Assembly: GCF_900096905.1 (NCBI RefSeq) | Contig: NZ_FMYI01000006.1 | Location: 1 to 64,000, forward strand | Direction: 5' to 3' | DNA: 64,000 nt | DNA from: Pelagirhabdus alkalitolerans | Lineage (GTDB): Bacteria > Bacillota > Bacilli > Bacillales > Amphibacillaceae | Part shown: positions 6,823 to 15,718 of the stretch, one piece after another | Position numbering within the stretch: the stretch's first letter is position 1 | How the letters are laid out: each line of letters starts with the position of its first letter | Notes under the pieces: model-generated | Seen by the model: the letters and a program-made list of their open reading frames with translations, nothing else | What the model was told of the DNA's origin: nothing | Databases searched by the model: none | Program-made: the position numbers and the translations under genes

Positions 6823-9111
6823 ATGGAAAATTTAGATGAGCTCGTACTTAGTTATATTACGGATGAAGCACAAAAGCCAGTTAAAGTAGATGAAATTAAG
6901 GATAACATCAATATTGATTTTGAAGACCCTGAGAATTTTAAGGCATTGATTAAAACATTAAATGCGTTAGAAGATAACGGACAATTGATTTTAACACGGA
7001 AAAACCGTTATGCATTACCGAATCGAATTGGTCTAATAAAGGGTCGAATCCAAATGCATAAAAAAGGATTTGCATTTTTATTACCAGAGGACGAAGGTAC
7101 GTCCGATGTGTATATCAATCCAAACGATTTAAACGGGGCTATGAACAACGATGAAGTGTTTGTTCGAATCGAGACAGAATCAGTTGGAGATAAGCGTCTT
7201 GAAGGGGTCGTTGAGCGTGTGTTAACCCGTAATACGACGCGAATTATTGGAACGTTTGAAGATAAAGGGAGTTTTGGGTTTGTCGTTGCGGATGATAAAC
7301 GAATCCCTAATGATATCTTTATTAAGAAAAACGATACGTTGGGTGCAGTGACTGGACATAAAGTGATTGTTGAAATCACGAAGTTTCCAGAAGGCGCTAT
7401 GTCTGCTGAAGGACATGTTATTGAAATTTTAGGTCATAAGAACGACCCGGGAATGGATATTATTTCAATAATCCATAAACACGGGATTACAGTCGACTTT
7501 CCTGATGAAGTACTTGAACAAGCCAAGAACGTACCAGATCATATTGACCCAGATGAGTTAAACAATCGTCGTGACTTAAGGGATAAACCTATTATTACAA
7601 TTGACGGTGCAGACGCAAAAGACTTAGATGATGCTGTCTTAGTAGAAAAACTAGATAATGGTCATTATAAATTAGGGGTCTATATCGCGGATGTGTCCTA
7701 TTATGTTGAAGAAGGGACACCGATCGACGAGGAAGCATTCGAAAGGGGAACGAGTGTTTACTTAGTCGATCGCGTTATTCCGATGATTCCACACCGTTTA
7801 TCAAATGGTATTTGTTCATTAAACCCTAATGTGGATCGTTTAACATTAGGATGTGAAATGGAGATCACGACAGAAGGTGATGTTGTCAGTCATGATATTT
7901 TCCAAGCTGTTATTCATTCTAAAGCGAGAATGACGTATCGTGAAGTAAATCAAATTTTAGTCGATCAATCAGAAACGGTAAGAAATCAATATGCTGAATT
8001 AGTTCCGATGTTTGAAGAAATGGAAGGACTAGCCGAAACCCTTCGTAAGAAACGCTTTGATCGCGGCGCGATTGATTTTGATTTTAAAGAAGCGGCAGTT
8101 AAAGTTGATGAAAATGGTCATGCTCAAGATGTTGTATTAAGAGAACGTTCGGTTGCTGAACGGCTTATTGAAGAGTTTATGCTCGCAGCAAATGAAACGA
8201 TCGCTGAGCATTTCCACTGGTTAGATGTACCGTTTATTCATCGGATTCATGAAGATCCAGATGAAGAACGTCTGCAAACGTTTTTCGAGTTTGTTGGACA
8301 ATTTGGCTTGAATGTAAAAGGTGTTGCGAATGATGTTCACCCTCAAGCCCTGCAACAAGTACTTGATGAGGTGAAAGGTGAACAAGAGGAAATGGTCATT
8401 TCTAAGTTAATGCTTAGGTCGATGAAACAAGCGAAGTATGACCCGGAAAGTGTCGGTCACTTTGGTCTGGCGACGGACTTCTATACCCATTTCACATCTC
8501 CAATCAGACGGTATCCAGATTTAATTGTTCATCGATTAATCCGGACGTACTTGATCAATAAAAAACTGGATAAAGCAACACAGAATAAATGGAGCAGTCA
8601 ATTACCTGAAATCGCAAAACACACCTCAGAAAGAGAACGTGTGGCAGTCGATGCTGAACGTGAGACAGACGACTTGAAAAAAGCCGAATACATGCAAGAC
8701 AAAGTCGGTGAAGAGTTTGATGGTGTGATTAGTTCTGTAACAGGCTTTGGTATTTTTGTTGAATTAGAAAATACGGTTGAAGGGCTTGTGCACGTTAGTG
8801 AATTAACAGATGACTACTATAAATTTGATGAGAAAAGCCATGCGATGATCGGTGAAAGAACGGCTCAAGTGTTTCGGATGGGTGATGCGATCACAATCCG
8901 CGTTTCTGGAGTCAATTTAGAAGAACAAGCCGTTGATTTTGAAGTGGTTGGCATGAAAAAACAAGCACGACGAAAGCCGAACACAAATCAATCTAATCAT
9001 AAGCCGAAAAAAGAAAAAGGAAAGAAAAAAGACAAGGGCAAAAAGAAAAATAAAGGCAAGAAAAAAGGAAAAGTCGCTCCACCAAAAGCGAAAAATAAAA
9101 AGAAATCCTGA
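6823..9111 (+). CDS. rnr: Ribonuclease R, 3'-5' exoribonuclease
   Basis: Degrades structured RNA processively; in bacteria it also works with SmpB-tmRNA in quality control. 762 aa with, in order, an N-terminal winged HTH (about 1-65), two cold-shock/OB domains (about 66-225), the RNB catalytic domain with DGADAKDLDDAV (metal-binding Asp residues, about 259-270), an S1 domain (about 628-710) and a Lys-rich tail (about 715-762). GKVRNxxxxx-type decoration is absent; the tail is mostly KKxKGKKK repeats. smpB and ssrA follow after an inverted acetyltransferase gene. Confidence 0.96.
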   Translation: MENLDELVLSYITDEAQKPVKVDEIKDNINIDFEDPENFKALIKTLNALEDNGQLILTRKNRYALPNRIGLIKGRIQMHKKGFAFLLPEDEGTSDVYINPNDLNGAMNNDEVFVRIETESVGDKRLEGVVERVLTRNTTRIIGTFEDKGSFGFVVADDKRIPNDIFIKKNDTLGAVTGHKVIVEITKFPEGAMSAEGHVIEILGHKNDPGMDIISIIHKHGITVDFPDEVLEQAKNVPDHIDPDELNNRRDLRDKPIITIDGADAKDLDDAVLVEKLDNGHYKLGVYIADVSYYVEEGTPIDEEAFERGTSVYLVDRVIPMIPHRLSNGICSLNPNVDRLTLGCEMEITTEGDVVSHDIFQAVIHSKARMTYREVNQILVDQSETVRNQYAELVPMFEEMEGLAETLRKKRFDRGAIDFDFKEAAVKVDENGHAQDVVLRERSVAERLIEEFMLAANETIAEHFHWLDVPFIHRIHEDPDEERLQTFFEFVGQFGLNVKGVANDVHPQALQQVLDEVKGEQEEMVISKLMLRSMKQAKYDPESVGHFGLATDFYTHFTSPIRRYPDLIVHRLIRTYLINKKLDKATQNKWSSQLPEIAKHTSERERVAVDAERETDDLKKAEYMQDKVGEEFDGVISSVTGFGIFVELENTVEGLVHVSELTDDYYKFDEKSHAMIGERTAQVFRMGDAITIRVSGVNLEEQAVDFEVVGMKKQARRKPNTNQSNHKPKKEKGKKKDKGKKKNKGKKKGKVAPPKAKNKKKS

Positions 9112-9117
9112 AACGTC

Positions 9118-9147
9118 AAAAAGCCCTCATAAGATTGAGGGCTTTTT
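9118..9147. terminator. Bidirectional terminator between rnr and the acetyltransferase gene
   Basis: AAAAAGCCCTCA pairs perfectly with TGAGGGCTTTTT around a 6-nt loop, with T-runs on both strands. Confidence 0.88.
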
Positions 9148-9167
9148 GCTTAAGAATGAATGCTGGA

Positions 9168-10013
9168 TTATGTGTTGTAACCGTAAAGTATCCATCCATC
9201 TGATGTTTCAAAGGCATCTAGATCCGGTATTTTCTGATAAGCATCGGGCGTGAAGTTAAACCATGCTTTACGTGGTTGATCTGATTGAGCTAAGTAATGA
9301 TCAACGGTCTCAAATAGCCCAGGTTGAGTAAAGTAATCATCCCAAAAATAACGAACATGCCCGTAAGCCTCTCGCTTATAATCATCATCGATCAAGAGCC
9401 ACCGTGTGACGTCAGGATTATGAAAGAAACGTGTCACCTTCAACTTATCATCTGGTAACAACTCATCTGTAAAAGGAAATGGATAATAACATTCATATGG
9501 ATAAATGCTCATCGTACCTTCACTTGAGAGTTCATTTAGAATACGACGTTTTGTATTTAAATCTGTGACTTCATTCCAAATAGGCCCACTCGTTGCACCT
9601 AGCTTATCTCGATTGATGAGTGGAAAGCTATAAAACGTTTGGATTGGATTGAAGTTTAGTTTATTTAAGACTTGTCTAGCACTTGTGTTGTGAAGATTAG
9701 TATAGCCGCCTAAAAATGAGATGTGTGGTTGATTTTTTAAGTGTTGAATGATATGTGTTAATAAAGACGTTGCATACCCTCTCCCACGAAAACGTACGTC
9801 ACTTCTCAGACGCCCTAACATGGCGTAACCACCAGGATAAAGAGTGTAACCAGCCGTCGCTACTAACTGATTATCAATAAAGAATCCGTATATTTGATTA
9901 TGAGGCGGTGTCGTTAATCGTTCGAATATATCAATCATATAATCGGTCTCAAGACCCGTTTGCATCTGTTTGTAATGCGCTAAATCATCTATAGTTAATA
10001 CGCGTATCGTCAA
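9168..10013 (-). CDS. GNAT-family N-acetyltransferase
   Basis: Predicted acetyl-CoA-dependent acetyltransferase, substrate unknown. The GNAT core fills the N-terminal half, with motif A RFRGRGYATSLL (R/QxxGxG/A acetyl-CoA pyrophosphate loop); the C-terminal ~120 aa, rich in Trp/Tyr/Asp, match nothing I recognise. I chose the TTG at 10013 because GGGGGA lies 8 bp before it; an ATG at 10043 (291 aa) has only a weak site. It sits inverted inside the otherwise conserved rnr-smpB pair, so it looks like an insertion in this lineage. Confidence 0.8.
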   Translation of the reverse strand: MTIRVLTIDDLAHYKQMQTGLETDYMIDIFERLTTPPHNQIYGFFIDNQLVATAGYTLYPGGYAMLGRLRSDVRFRGRGYATSLLTHIIQHLKNQPHISFLGGYTNLHNTSARQVLNKLNFNPIQTFYSFPLINRDKLGATSGPIWNEVTDLNTKRRILNELSSEGTMSIYPYECYYPFPFTDELLPDDKLKVTRFFHNPDVTRWLLIDDDYKREAYGHVRYFWDDYFTQPGLFETVDHYLAQSDQPRKAWFNFTPDAYQKIPDLDAFETSDGWILYGYNT

Positions 10014-10142
10014 GTAAATGTCCCCCTTTATTTCCAAAAACATTTTACCTTATTTGTTTTTCTAGATTCAACTCTTAAGTCCTCAATTGTTTTCTATAAA
10101 TGAACCTGTTAAACTATAAAGGCACAAGTAGGAGGGGATTTT

Positions 10143-10607
10143 ATGCCTAAAGGTAACGGTAAAGCCGTCGCACAAAATAAAAAAGCAAGACATGATTTTT
10201 TAATCGAAGAAACCTATGAAGCTGGGCTCGTTCTTCAAGGGACTGAAATCAAATCGATTCGAGCTGGACGCATTAACATGAAAGATAGCTTTGCTCGTGT
10301 TGAACGTGGCGAAGTCTATTTACACAACATGCATATTTCACCCTATGAACAAGGTAACCGCTTCAACCATGAGCCGACGCGAACACGAAAATTGTTGCTT
10401 CACAAAAAAGAAATTAATAAATTGATCGGTGAAACGCAACAAGCAGGTTACTCACTCGTTCCATTAAAAGTGTATATTAAAAACGGCATGGCAAAAGTGT
10501 TAATCGGCTTAGGTAAAGGTAAGAAAAAATATGACAAACGTGAAGACTTGAAACGAAAACAAGCGAACCGTGATATGGATAGAGCCGTCAAGGAAGCATT
10601 TAAATAA
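10143..10607 (+). CDS. smpB: SsrA-binding protein SmpB
   Basis: Binds tmRNA and is needed for trans-translation on stalled ribosomes. 154 aa, the family length, with the OB-fold motifs QNKKARHDF, YEAGLVLQGTEIKSIR and a basic C-terminal tail (KKKYDKREDLKRKQANRDMDRA) that mimics the mRNA path. An AGGAGGGG ribosome site precedes the ATG. Its RNA partner ssrA starts 116 bp downstream. Confidence 0.97.
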   Translation: MPKGNGKAVAQNKKARHDFLIEETYEAGLVLQGTEIKSIRAGRINMKDSFARVERGEVYLHNMHISPYEQGNRFNHEPTRTRKLLLHKKEINKLIGETQQAGYSLVPLKVYIKNGMAKVLIGLGKGKKKYDKREDLKRKQANRDMDRAVKEAFK

Positions 10608-10617
10608 GGGTGCTGAC

Positions 10618-10645
10618 TTGAAAAAATCTTTAAATTTGTTATAAT
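10618..10645 (+). promoter_or_regulatory. ssrA promoter
   Basis: TTGAAA (10618-10623), a 16-bp spacer and TATAAT (10640-10645) preceded by an extended -10 TGT. The tmRNA 5' end lies about 78 bp further on, so a precursor leader is expected. Confidence 0.75.
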
Positions 10646-10723
10646 AAATGAAGTAGACAAAACACTATATGATGCTCAATGATCAATCCTTGAGCCTGTG
10701 ACGTTTTGTCCCATTTTAACGAT

Positions 10724-11085
10724 GGGGACGTTACGGATTCGACAGGGATAGATTGAGCTCAAGCTGCGTGTCGAGGTTACGGCTCGTTAAACGTTACCCG
10801 CCAATAATAACTGGCAAAGAAAACAATTTCTCTTTAGCAGCTGCATAAGCTTGCTAAAGGATCCTGCTTAGCATCGCCCATGTGCTAAGATTTAGGGTCT
10901 CAAATGAAGTGGGATACGCTAACCTCCACCGTCTGAGGATGTTAGAAGAGACTAATCAGACTAGCGACTAAGGACGCCTGTTGGTTGGCAGATTGGTTCG
11001 CGAAACACGAATAAACCGACTACACACGTAGAAGCTTGAGTGGCGATATCTCTGGACGTGGGTTCGACTCCCACCGTCTCCACCA
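10724..11085 (+). ncRNA. ssrA: Transfer-messenger RNA (tmRNA)
   Basis: Rescues stalled ribosomes with SmpB. The 5' end GGGGACGTTACGGATTCGAC and the 3' end with GGTTCGACTCCCACCGTCTC followed by ACCA form the tRNA-like half with an encoded CCA. The tag frame at 10813-10848 reads GKENNFSLAAA then stop, preceded by the alanine carried on tmRNA. The AAA end is the usual ClpXP degron. The tag resembles those of Oceanobacillus-like bacteria more than the B. subtilis tag, from memory. The 3' end is a common integration site, and an accessory patch follows. Confidence 0.97.
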
Positions 11086-11179
11086 ATACATAATAAAGTG
11101 TTGGTGTGACAGCATTTTAAATTTCGTGATACTATTTGTGATACTAATTTAACGAAAATCAATACAGTATTTCCTTTTA

Positions 11180-11213
11180 AAGGCGTTCTCCATTTTGGGG
11201 GACGGCTTTTTTT
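11180..11213 (+). terminator. ssrA terminator, T-tract split by an IS insertion
   Basis: An imperfect GC-containing hairpin (GGCGTTCTCC with GGGGACGGC) is followed by seven T. The T-tract plus G is duplicated on the far side of the IS at 12384-12391. Between ssrA and this hairpin (11086-11179) is AT-rich sequence with a repeated GTGATACTA and no gene. Confidence 0.7.
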
Positions 11214-11214
11214 G
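11207..11214 (+). repeat. 8-bp target-site duplication, left copy
   Basis: TTTTTTTG directly abuts the left inverted repeat and equals 12384-12391. Eight bp is the ISL3-family duplication length. Confidence 0.85.
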
Positions 11215-11251
11215 GGCTCTAAAATATATGTTGGGGAGAAGATACAATCGG

Positions 11252-11420
11252 GCACGCTGCTTTTATAAAAAGCGTGCGTGTGATTGACCACTCGCTTGCC
11301 GCGGGCACGGCCTCAACTAACTTAGGAAAGCAATGCACTTTCCTAAGTGGATTTTCGGCTCGTGCTGTTCCCGCAGGCGTCTCGTTGTCATCACACGATG
11401 ACATAAAAAAGCACGCAAGC
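11252..11420. repeat. Structured MITE-like repeat, copy 1, inside the IS
   Basis: A multi-stem imperfect palindrome around a 74-nt core (11301-11374) that also occurs at 37145-37218. Inner stem CTTAGGAAAG/CTTTCCTAAG; base stem GCGGG/CCCGC; outer stems GTGTGAT/ATCACAC and GCGTGC (11272-11277) / GCACGC (11411-11416). The short ORFs through it are translations of the palindrome, not genes. Confidence 0.8.
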
Positions 11421-11481
11421 TCCTTATTTGTTATGATTTGTTTAGACGAACAAAAACCAACAAAAAGGAGTTGTGTGTACG

Positions 11482-12343
11482 ATGTATTCTAACATCACTT
11501 TACCAGGATTAGAAGGGGTCATCGTGACAAAGGCTTATCAAAAAGAGGGTATCTATCACCTCCATGTGGAGCTGGAAAGACAGCCTCACAGCTGTTCTAA
11601 ATGCCATCAAATGCCCCAGACAGTGCATAATTATCGCATGCAAAAGATTCAACACACGCAAGCTTTCGGAAGAGATACACACTTGTTTTATCGAAAGCGC
11701 TGTTATATCTGTAAAGAGGCAACGTGTCAAAAACAATTTTATGAAGATAATACGCTCGTCGCGCGTAATCAGCGACAATCTGTTGAGTTTAATCAAGCGT
11801 TATCAATCGAACTGATTCATGCCAAACATTTTTAAAGGTGTGGCGGGTCGATTTCATTTCTGTCGCTATATATACTGGGCTTTAGAACAGGTAAGAAGGC
11901 ATGTTTAACATTCGTTTGATGCGTATGACCGAAAAAAGTGTAAACGAATGCGTCATGTTTTTTATAAGCATCAAGAAAAACTAACGGATAAACAACACTG
12001 GTATTTAGAGCACTACCTTCATAAATCAGATTATCTTGAAAGAGCTTATCAGTTGAAAGAGGGATATAGACAATGGTTTGAAGTAGCGAAGACCTGTGGC
12101 CAAGAAGGTTTAGGGGAGATCAAAGACACATTATATAGGTTTTACGATCTTGTCAGAGCGTCAGGGGTTGTTGAATTTGAGAGAGCTATTTCAACCTTTC
12201 ACAATTGGCAAAAAGAGATTTTAAATAGCTTCGCTTTTGATTTGCATAATGCCTTTGGTTTTGGACGGTTTGATCGGTTTCGATTAAAAGTTTTATTACA
12301 TCATCAATATAAAGATGTGAAGATCCGAATTGCAAAAAAATAA
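11482..12343 (+). pseudogene. ISL3-family transposase, broken
   Basis: An N-terminal part (11482-11835) carries the zinc-finger pattern CSKCHQMPQ...CYICKE of ISL3 transposases, after an AAGGAG ribosome site. Near 11830 it jumps frame into FKGVAGRFHFCRYIYWALEQ, the region around the second catalytic Asp; about 110-120 residues, including the first Asp, are missing. A CAA-to-TAA stop follows at about 11908. The C-terminal part (to 12343) has lost the block around EGINNQTKVIKR that the copy at 3-134 retains. It cannot make active transposase. Confidence 0.92.
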
Positions 12344-12383
12344 GAAGTGAGCGTTAGCTCACCCCAACATTTGACTTAGAACC

Positions 12384-12391
12384 TTTTTTTG
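12384..12391 (+). repeat. 8-bp target-site duplication, right copy
   Basis: TTTTTTTG, identical to 11207-11214, directly follows the right inverted repeat. Confidence 0.85.
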
Positions 12392-12768
12392 AAAGGAAAT
12401 TAATTAATGGGGATTATTGCAAAGTGTTGATTTATTTGCGGCAATTTTTAAATTTCTTAGTTTATATCATATAAAAATGAATTTGATTTATTGGAAAATG
12501 TTATTATAGTGTAGTTAATTCAATACTGACGAGTATGAAGTGGTTAAGCGTAATTACCCTAGCATGATCGTTTACCTTCTCTTGAGCCATAGGATACATG
12601 AATCTGAATCATTCAAGGGAAATGATTCGTTTATAAGTAAACGGGGAAATTTTTGGGGTCACAGGATATAGATCTATGTATAAACTGTAAGTAAATATAC
12701 GTAAAAAGTTAGAAATAACTTGTTGCAACGTAACCAATAAAGATGGTTGTAACTGCTAAACTAAAGTA
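12392..12768. other. Gene-free AT-rich spacer with a nested hairpin
   Basis: No ORF with a ribosome site. The one notable structure is at 12569-12643: CGTTTAC (12569-12575) pairs with GTAAACG (12637-12643), enclosing GAATCATT (12606-12613) paired with AATGATTC (12621-12628). Function unknown. Confidence 0.6.
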
Positions 12769-14463
12769 GGTTCTTACGCATTTTTGGGGATAATATATGC
12801 ATCTATGAGTATAGGTTAGTCTATTTTTTTAAAAATTATGGTTGATAGAGAATTCTTAGACGTAAGAGAGGGAAACTTGCTCTTCCATACAACATGCGTT
12901 TAATAGTTTTCAAACGATTAACTTGACCTTCTAGGAAGCCATTGTTTTCATCAAGTTCTATAGCATTTAAAGTAGGTGAGAAATCAGATAATAGTCTTGA
13001 AATGAAGTGTGTGGTTAATGGATCATGTCGATCTTTCTCATATAAAATGAGTTCGCGAAACTCATGCATATCTCTGTCCTTTAGTGCTTGTCGAAAACTT
13101 GTGATGAACGCATAGAACGGTCTAAGCTTAGGATATTTCGTTAGTATCTCATTCATTATTTCCCTTTTCTTCTCATCTTCTAAATCATTTTGCCATAATA
13201 TTTTTCTAACTTTTTTTCTATCGTAATAGCTATCAGGCTGTAACGTTTGGCCAGCCTTTTTCTTTTTACGTACACTCGCAACATAACATTTTAAAGCACC
13301 ATAGGTTCCGGTATAATCTTTTTCTTTTAATTTATGATACATTGCACTAATGGTGAGACCGTCGGTCTCACACTGTATAACCTCTTGTTGAAAAGCATCT
13401 AAAGGTTTTGGGCGTTTTGTGCGCTTGAGAGATGGTGGTTCTGTCATCTCAACGTATTTCTTAACCGTTCGTCTGTCTATGTTCACAATGTCGCTAATTT
13501 TCTGAAGAGAATAACCTTCTTTTTTCAATTCTTTTATATGACAAGCCTGCTCCCATTTTTTATTAGCATTTTCTACTCGAGCTTTTTCACTTTTAGTTAA
13601 TGATATCTCTTGTGGTGTTGATATGTTTTCCTGCATATCTTTCTTTATACGATTAGGTAACAGTTTTCTCAGTACGTTATCATGTAATGTCCATAAATTT
13701 TGTATGAGGTGAAAGCGATCGTGGATTTGTGTAATAGATGAAATGCCATCTAACACTTCTTTAAAACGCCTGTAACGATCACGTGTCACTTTTATAATCA
13801 TTGTGTGTTCTTTAAACCAATTTTCTAAGGTTTCTTTCTCTCGATCTGGCAAGACATCAACGGGTTGGTGTGTGAGACCATCACAAATCAGCACACCATA
13901 ACGATGACCTTTCCTCCAAGCAAAGTCATCGATCCCGACAAAAGGGACGAACCGAAGGTTCGATGTTCGATTGATAAATAATCCGAAGCAACGTATCATG
14001 ACTCGTTGGCATCCCGAGTTTTTTACTCAATTGGGCACCTTTTATACAATTATTGACGAAAGCTATATCACGTAAAGTGTTTTCTAATCGAACCGTTCGT
14101 TGTTTAGACGGAAGTAACCAATCATAACGTTCAGTGAATACTTTACTTTCACAAGACGTGTTGGTACAAAACCATTTTTTACTTCTTAGATAAATCCTTA
14201 CCGCTTTATTTTGAATAGGTAAATCATCAATCACCCTTGTGTAATGACTATGCGCGCGACAACTTTTCTGATGGCAATGCGGGCATGTGGCGCTTTTTGA
14301 TTCTATAAATGCCACAACATGAATAATATCGGTTTCTTCTGATATTGATACAACGTGAATATGAGGGTCAAGTTTCGTGATAGAATGAAGCATAACAATC
14401 ACCCCTTTCACTATACTATACCCTGTTTTAAATAACCCTTGTCCCCAAAATTGCGTAAGAACC
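12769..14463 (-). mobile_element. ISL3-family insertion sequence with frameshifted transposase
   Basis: 1,695 bp. Terminal inverted repeats of 22 bp (GGTTCTTACGCATTTTTGGG at 12769 and its reverse complement ending at 14463) differ at one position. It holds one transposase reading frame split in two. No 8-bp direct repeat is seen: flanks are CTAAAGTA on the left and CATTTTTA on the right. It differs from the element at 11215, so two ISL3 lineages are present. Confidence 0.9.
12836..14411 (-). pseudogene. ISL3-family transposase with one frameshift
   Basis: The N-terminal frame (14411-13926, 161 aa) has the zinc-binding CPHCHQKSC and CTNTSCESK motifs and an HTH ending SHDTLLRIIY. It ends in a wrong frame just where FVGIDDFAWRKG (first catalytic Asp) should follow. 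The other frame continues from there to 12836, with IHDRFHLIQNL (second Asp) and AIELDENNGFLEGQVNR (Glu). The break is at a T4 run on the minus strand (13940-13943); one base fewer restores a single frame. Otherwise all domains are complete. A single-base mutation is likelier than programmed frameshifting, which ISL3 elements are not known to use. Confidence 0.88.
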
Positions 14464-14500
14464 CATTTTTACTTGACGCTTACAATGGTTTTTAATTCAA

Positions 14501-14535
14501 TTAATAAAGATATCTCTCCCAGATATCTTTATTAA
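14501..14535 (-). terminator. Perfect 15-bp AT-rich hairpin after the 181-aa gene
   Basis: TTAATAAAGATATCT pairs fully with AGATATCTTTATTAA around a 5-nt loop, 33 bp beyond the stop of the minus-strand gene. There is no T-run, so it may be a weak terminator or mRNA end stabiliser. Confidence 0.45.
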
Positions 14536-14567
14536 GAGTTTATTTGAGTCTCCTAGAAATCAGATTT

Positions 14568-15113
14568 TCATCCATTTTTATTTTTTTCGGAAATTGTTAT
14601 AGCTTCTATAACAAGAATTTCATAGTGGGCATTTCTTAATACTTTTTTACTTTTGATAGAGTAAACTGTAAATCCAAAGAAAAATAGAAGTGTAAATAAA
14701 ACTATAATTACTGTGCCTGCAACAGAAAATAATGAAGAAGGGTCTATCATTCTTAAGATTTCATTAGCTTCCTCGTGTTCTAAATCATCTAGGTTCAACT
14801 GAATGTTTTGTTCAGCAAGTATTTGTAACCAATTCCAACCAAGGGTTACAGCTGATATTGAAAAAGTTGAAAGTGCAACAAAATAGCTTAACATAGATGG
14901 TTGTAAATGATTATTTATATAGTCATTCTCACCATTATGAGATAAATGTGCTTGTATTCTACGTTTGATCATATATAGCTCTTCCAAAGAATGGTTTGAT
15001 GACATATCTTTTGCCAAAGTTATATCGTCATTCATAGAATGCTTTTTTATTTTACCGTATCTACCTTCTAAATATTTAAAAACGTTCTTAGCTTGATTAA
15101 AGTCTCTTTTCAT
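14568..15113 (-). CDS. Hypothetical membrane protein, 181 aa
   Basis: Not recognised. A charged N-terminal ~80 aa is followed by two predicted membrane helices (about 87-110, PSMLSYFVALSTFSISAVTL, and 135-158, SLFSVAGTVIIVLFTLLFFF), then a Lys-rich end. An AAGGTGATA ribosome site before the ATG supports it as a real gene. It lies alone in the AT-rich patch next to IS elements, so it is probably accessory. The layout (soluble head, two helices) resembles some effector or immunity membrane proteins, but nothing here shows such a role. Confidence 0.65.
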   Translation of the reverse strand: MKRDFNQAKNVFKYLEGRYGKIKKHSMNDDITLAKDMSSNHSLEELYMIKRRIQAHLSHNGENDYINNHLQPSMLSYFVALSTFSISAVTLGWNWLQILAEQNIQLNLDDLEHEEANEILRMIDPSSLFSVAGTVIIVLFTLLFFFGFTVYSIKSKKVLRNAHYEILVIEAITISEKNKNG

Positions 15114-15718
15114 TATATCACCTTAGTTTATATCGGATAAAAAATTTAAATTATGAAGTTTTGTTTACTTATATATCAAAAATAATTTTAATAGTTTATG
15201 TAACTTACTTTTTTATAGAAAATAAGATAAAAATTAAAAAATAATGATTTCATAGTCTGCACAAAATGTGATACTAGTACAAACTTTTGTGTAAACTAAC
15301 ACCGAAGATAAATGTTTAGTTATAGTATTAAAAATGTTTAAGCAAAAACTTTTGTTTTTATTCAACTTCACACAACTAGTTACAAGAATCAAGAAACATT
15401 GTCATCGTTGTTATTGTTATTTCTACATAGTGTTTAGTAAACCTCTAACCGGTGTGAGTAAATCAGTTAGTGAGAAACCTCGAAATTTATTTTGGAATAT
15501 TATCGTAATTCGCGTATTAATTCTTTAACCAATTGTAGATCAAAAAGTCGTTAATAGTTTTATACTTTATTCTTACTATAAGTAATAATGCTTAAGCATA
15601 TATAACAGAATTTATAATTAAAATGAATTTAAGATGTATCTAAATATTCTTTTGAAATATTTTTTGTAGAATCAAAATAAAATGAGTAGCACAATAGTGA
15701 TAGTGTTTCGAATTATTA
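15114..15718. other. Gene-free AT-rich spacer
   Basis: About 600 bp of very AT-rich DNA. The one 64-codon frame (15334-15528) has no ribosome site and composition of translated noise. Nothing else is recognised. Confidence 0.6.

Larger units (their letters stand above)
11215..12383 (+). mobile_element. Decayed ISL3-family insertion sequence in the ssrA terminator
   Basis: About 1.17 kb. The left terminal repeat (GGCTCTAAAATATATGTTGG from 11215) matches the reverse complement of the right end (GGTTCTAAGTCAAATGTTGG, up to 12383) at most positions, and both ends carry the 8-bp duplication TTTTTTTG. The transposase is broken by two deletions and a stop. The 267-bp stretch before the transposase holds a nested structured repeat. 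The 3' end is close kin of the copy at 1-182, so that copy or another could supply transposase. Confidence 0.9.

Noticed and set aside
10968..11291. 107-codon minus-strand frame across the ssrA 3' end
   Set aside because: It translates tmRNA on the wrong strand (GGDGGSRTHVQ is the usual artefact of such ends) and has no ribosome site.
11219..11492. Short frames with LAEAVPA-like peptides on both strands (also at 36970-37176)
   Set aside because: They are translations of the structured repeat palindrome, with no ribosome site; the similarity reflects the repeat, not a protein family.
13926..13999. Programmed frameshift making the ISL3 transposase from two frames
   Set aside because: ISL3 transposases are normally one frame and no slippery heptamer is present; one extra T explains the break.
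15334..15528. 64-codon plus-strand frame
   Set aside because: No ribosome site, Phe/Leu/Ile-rich noise of AT-rich DNA, no hint of homology.
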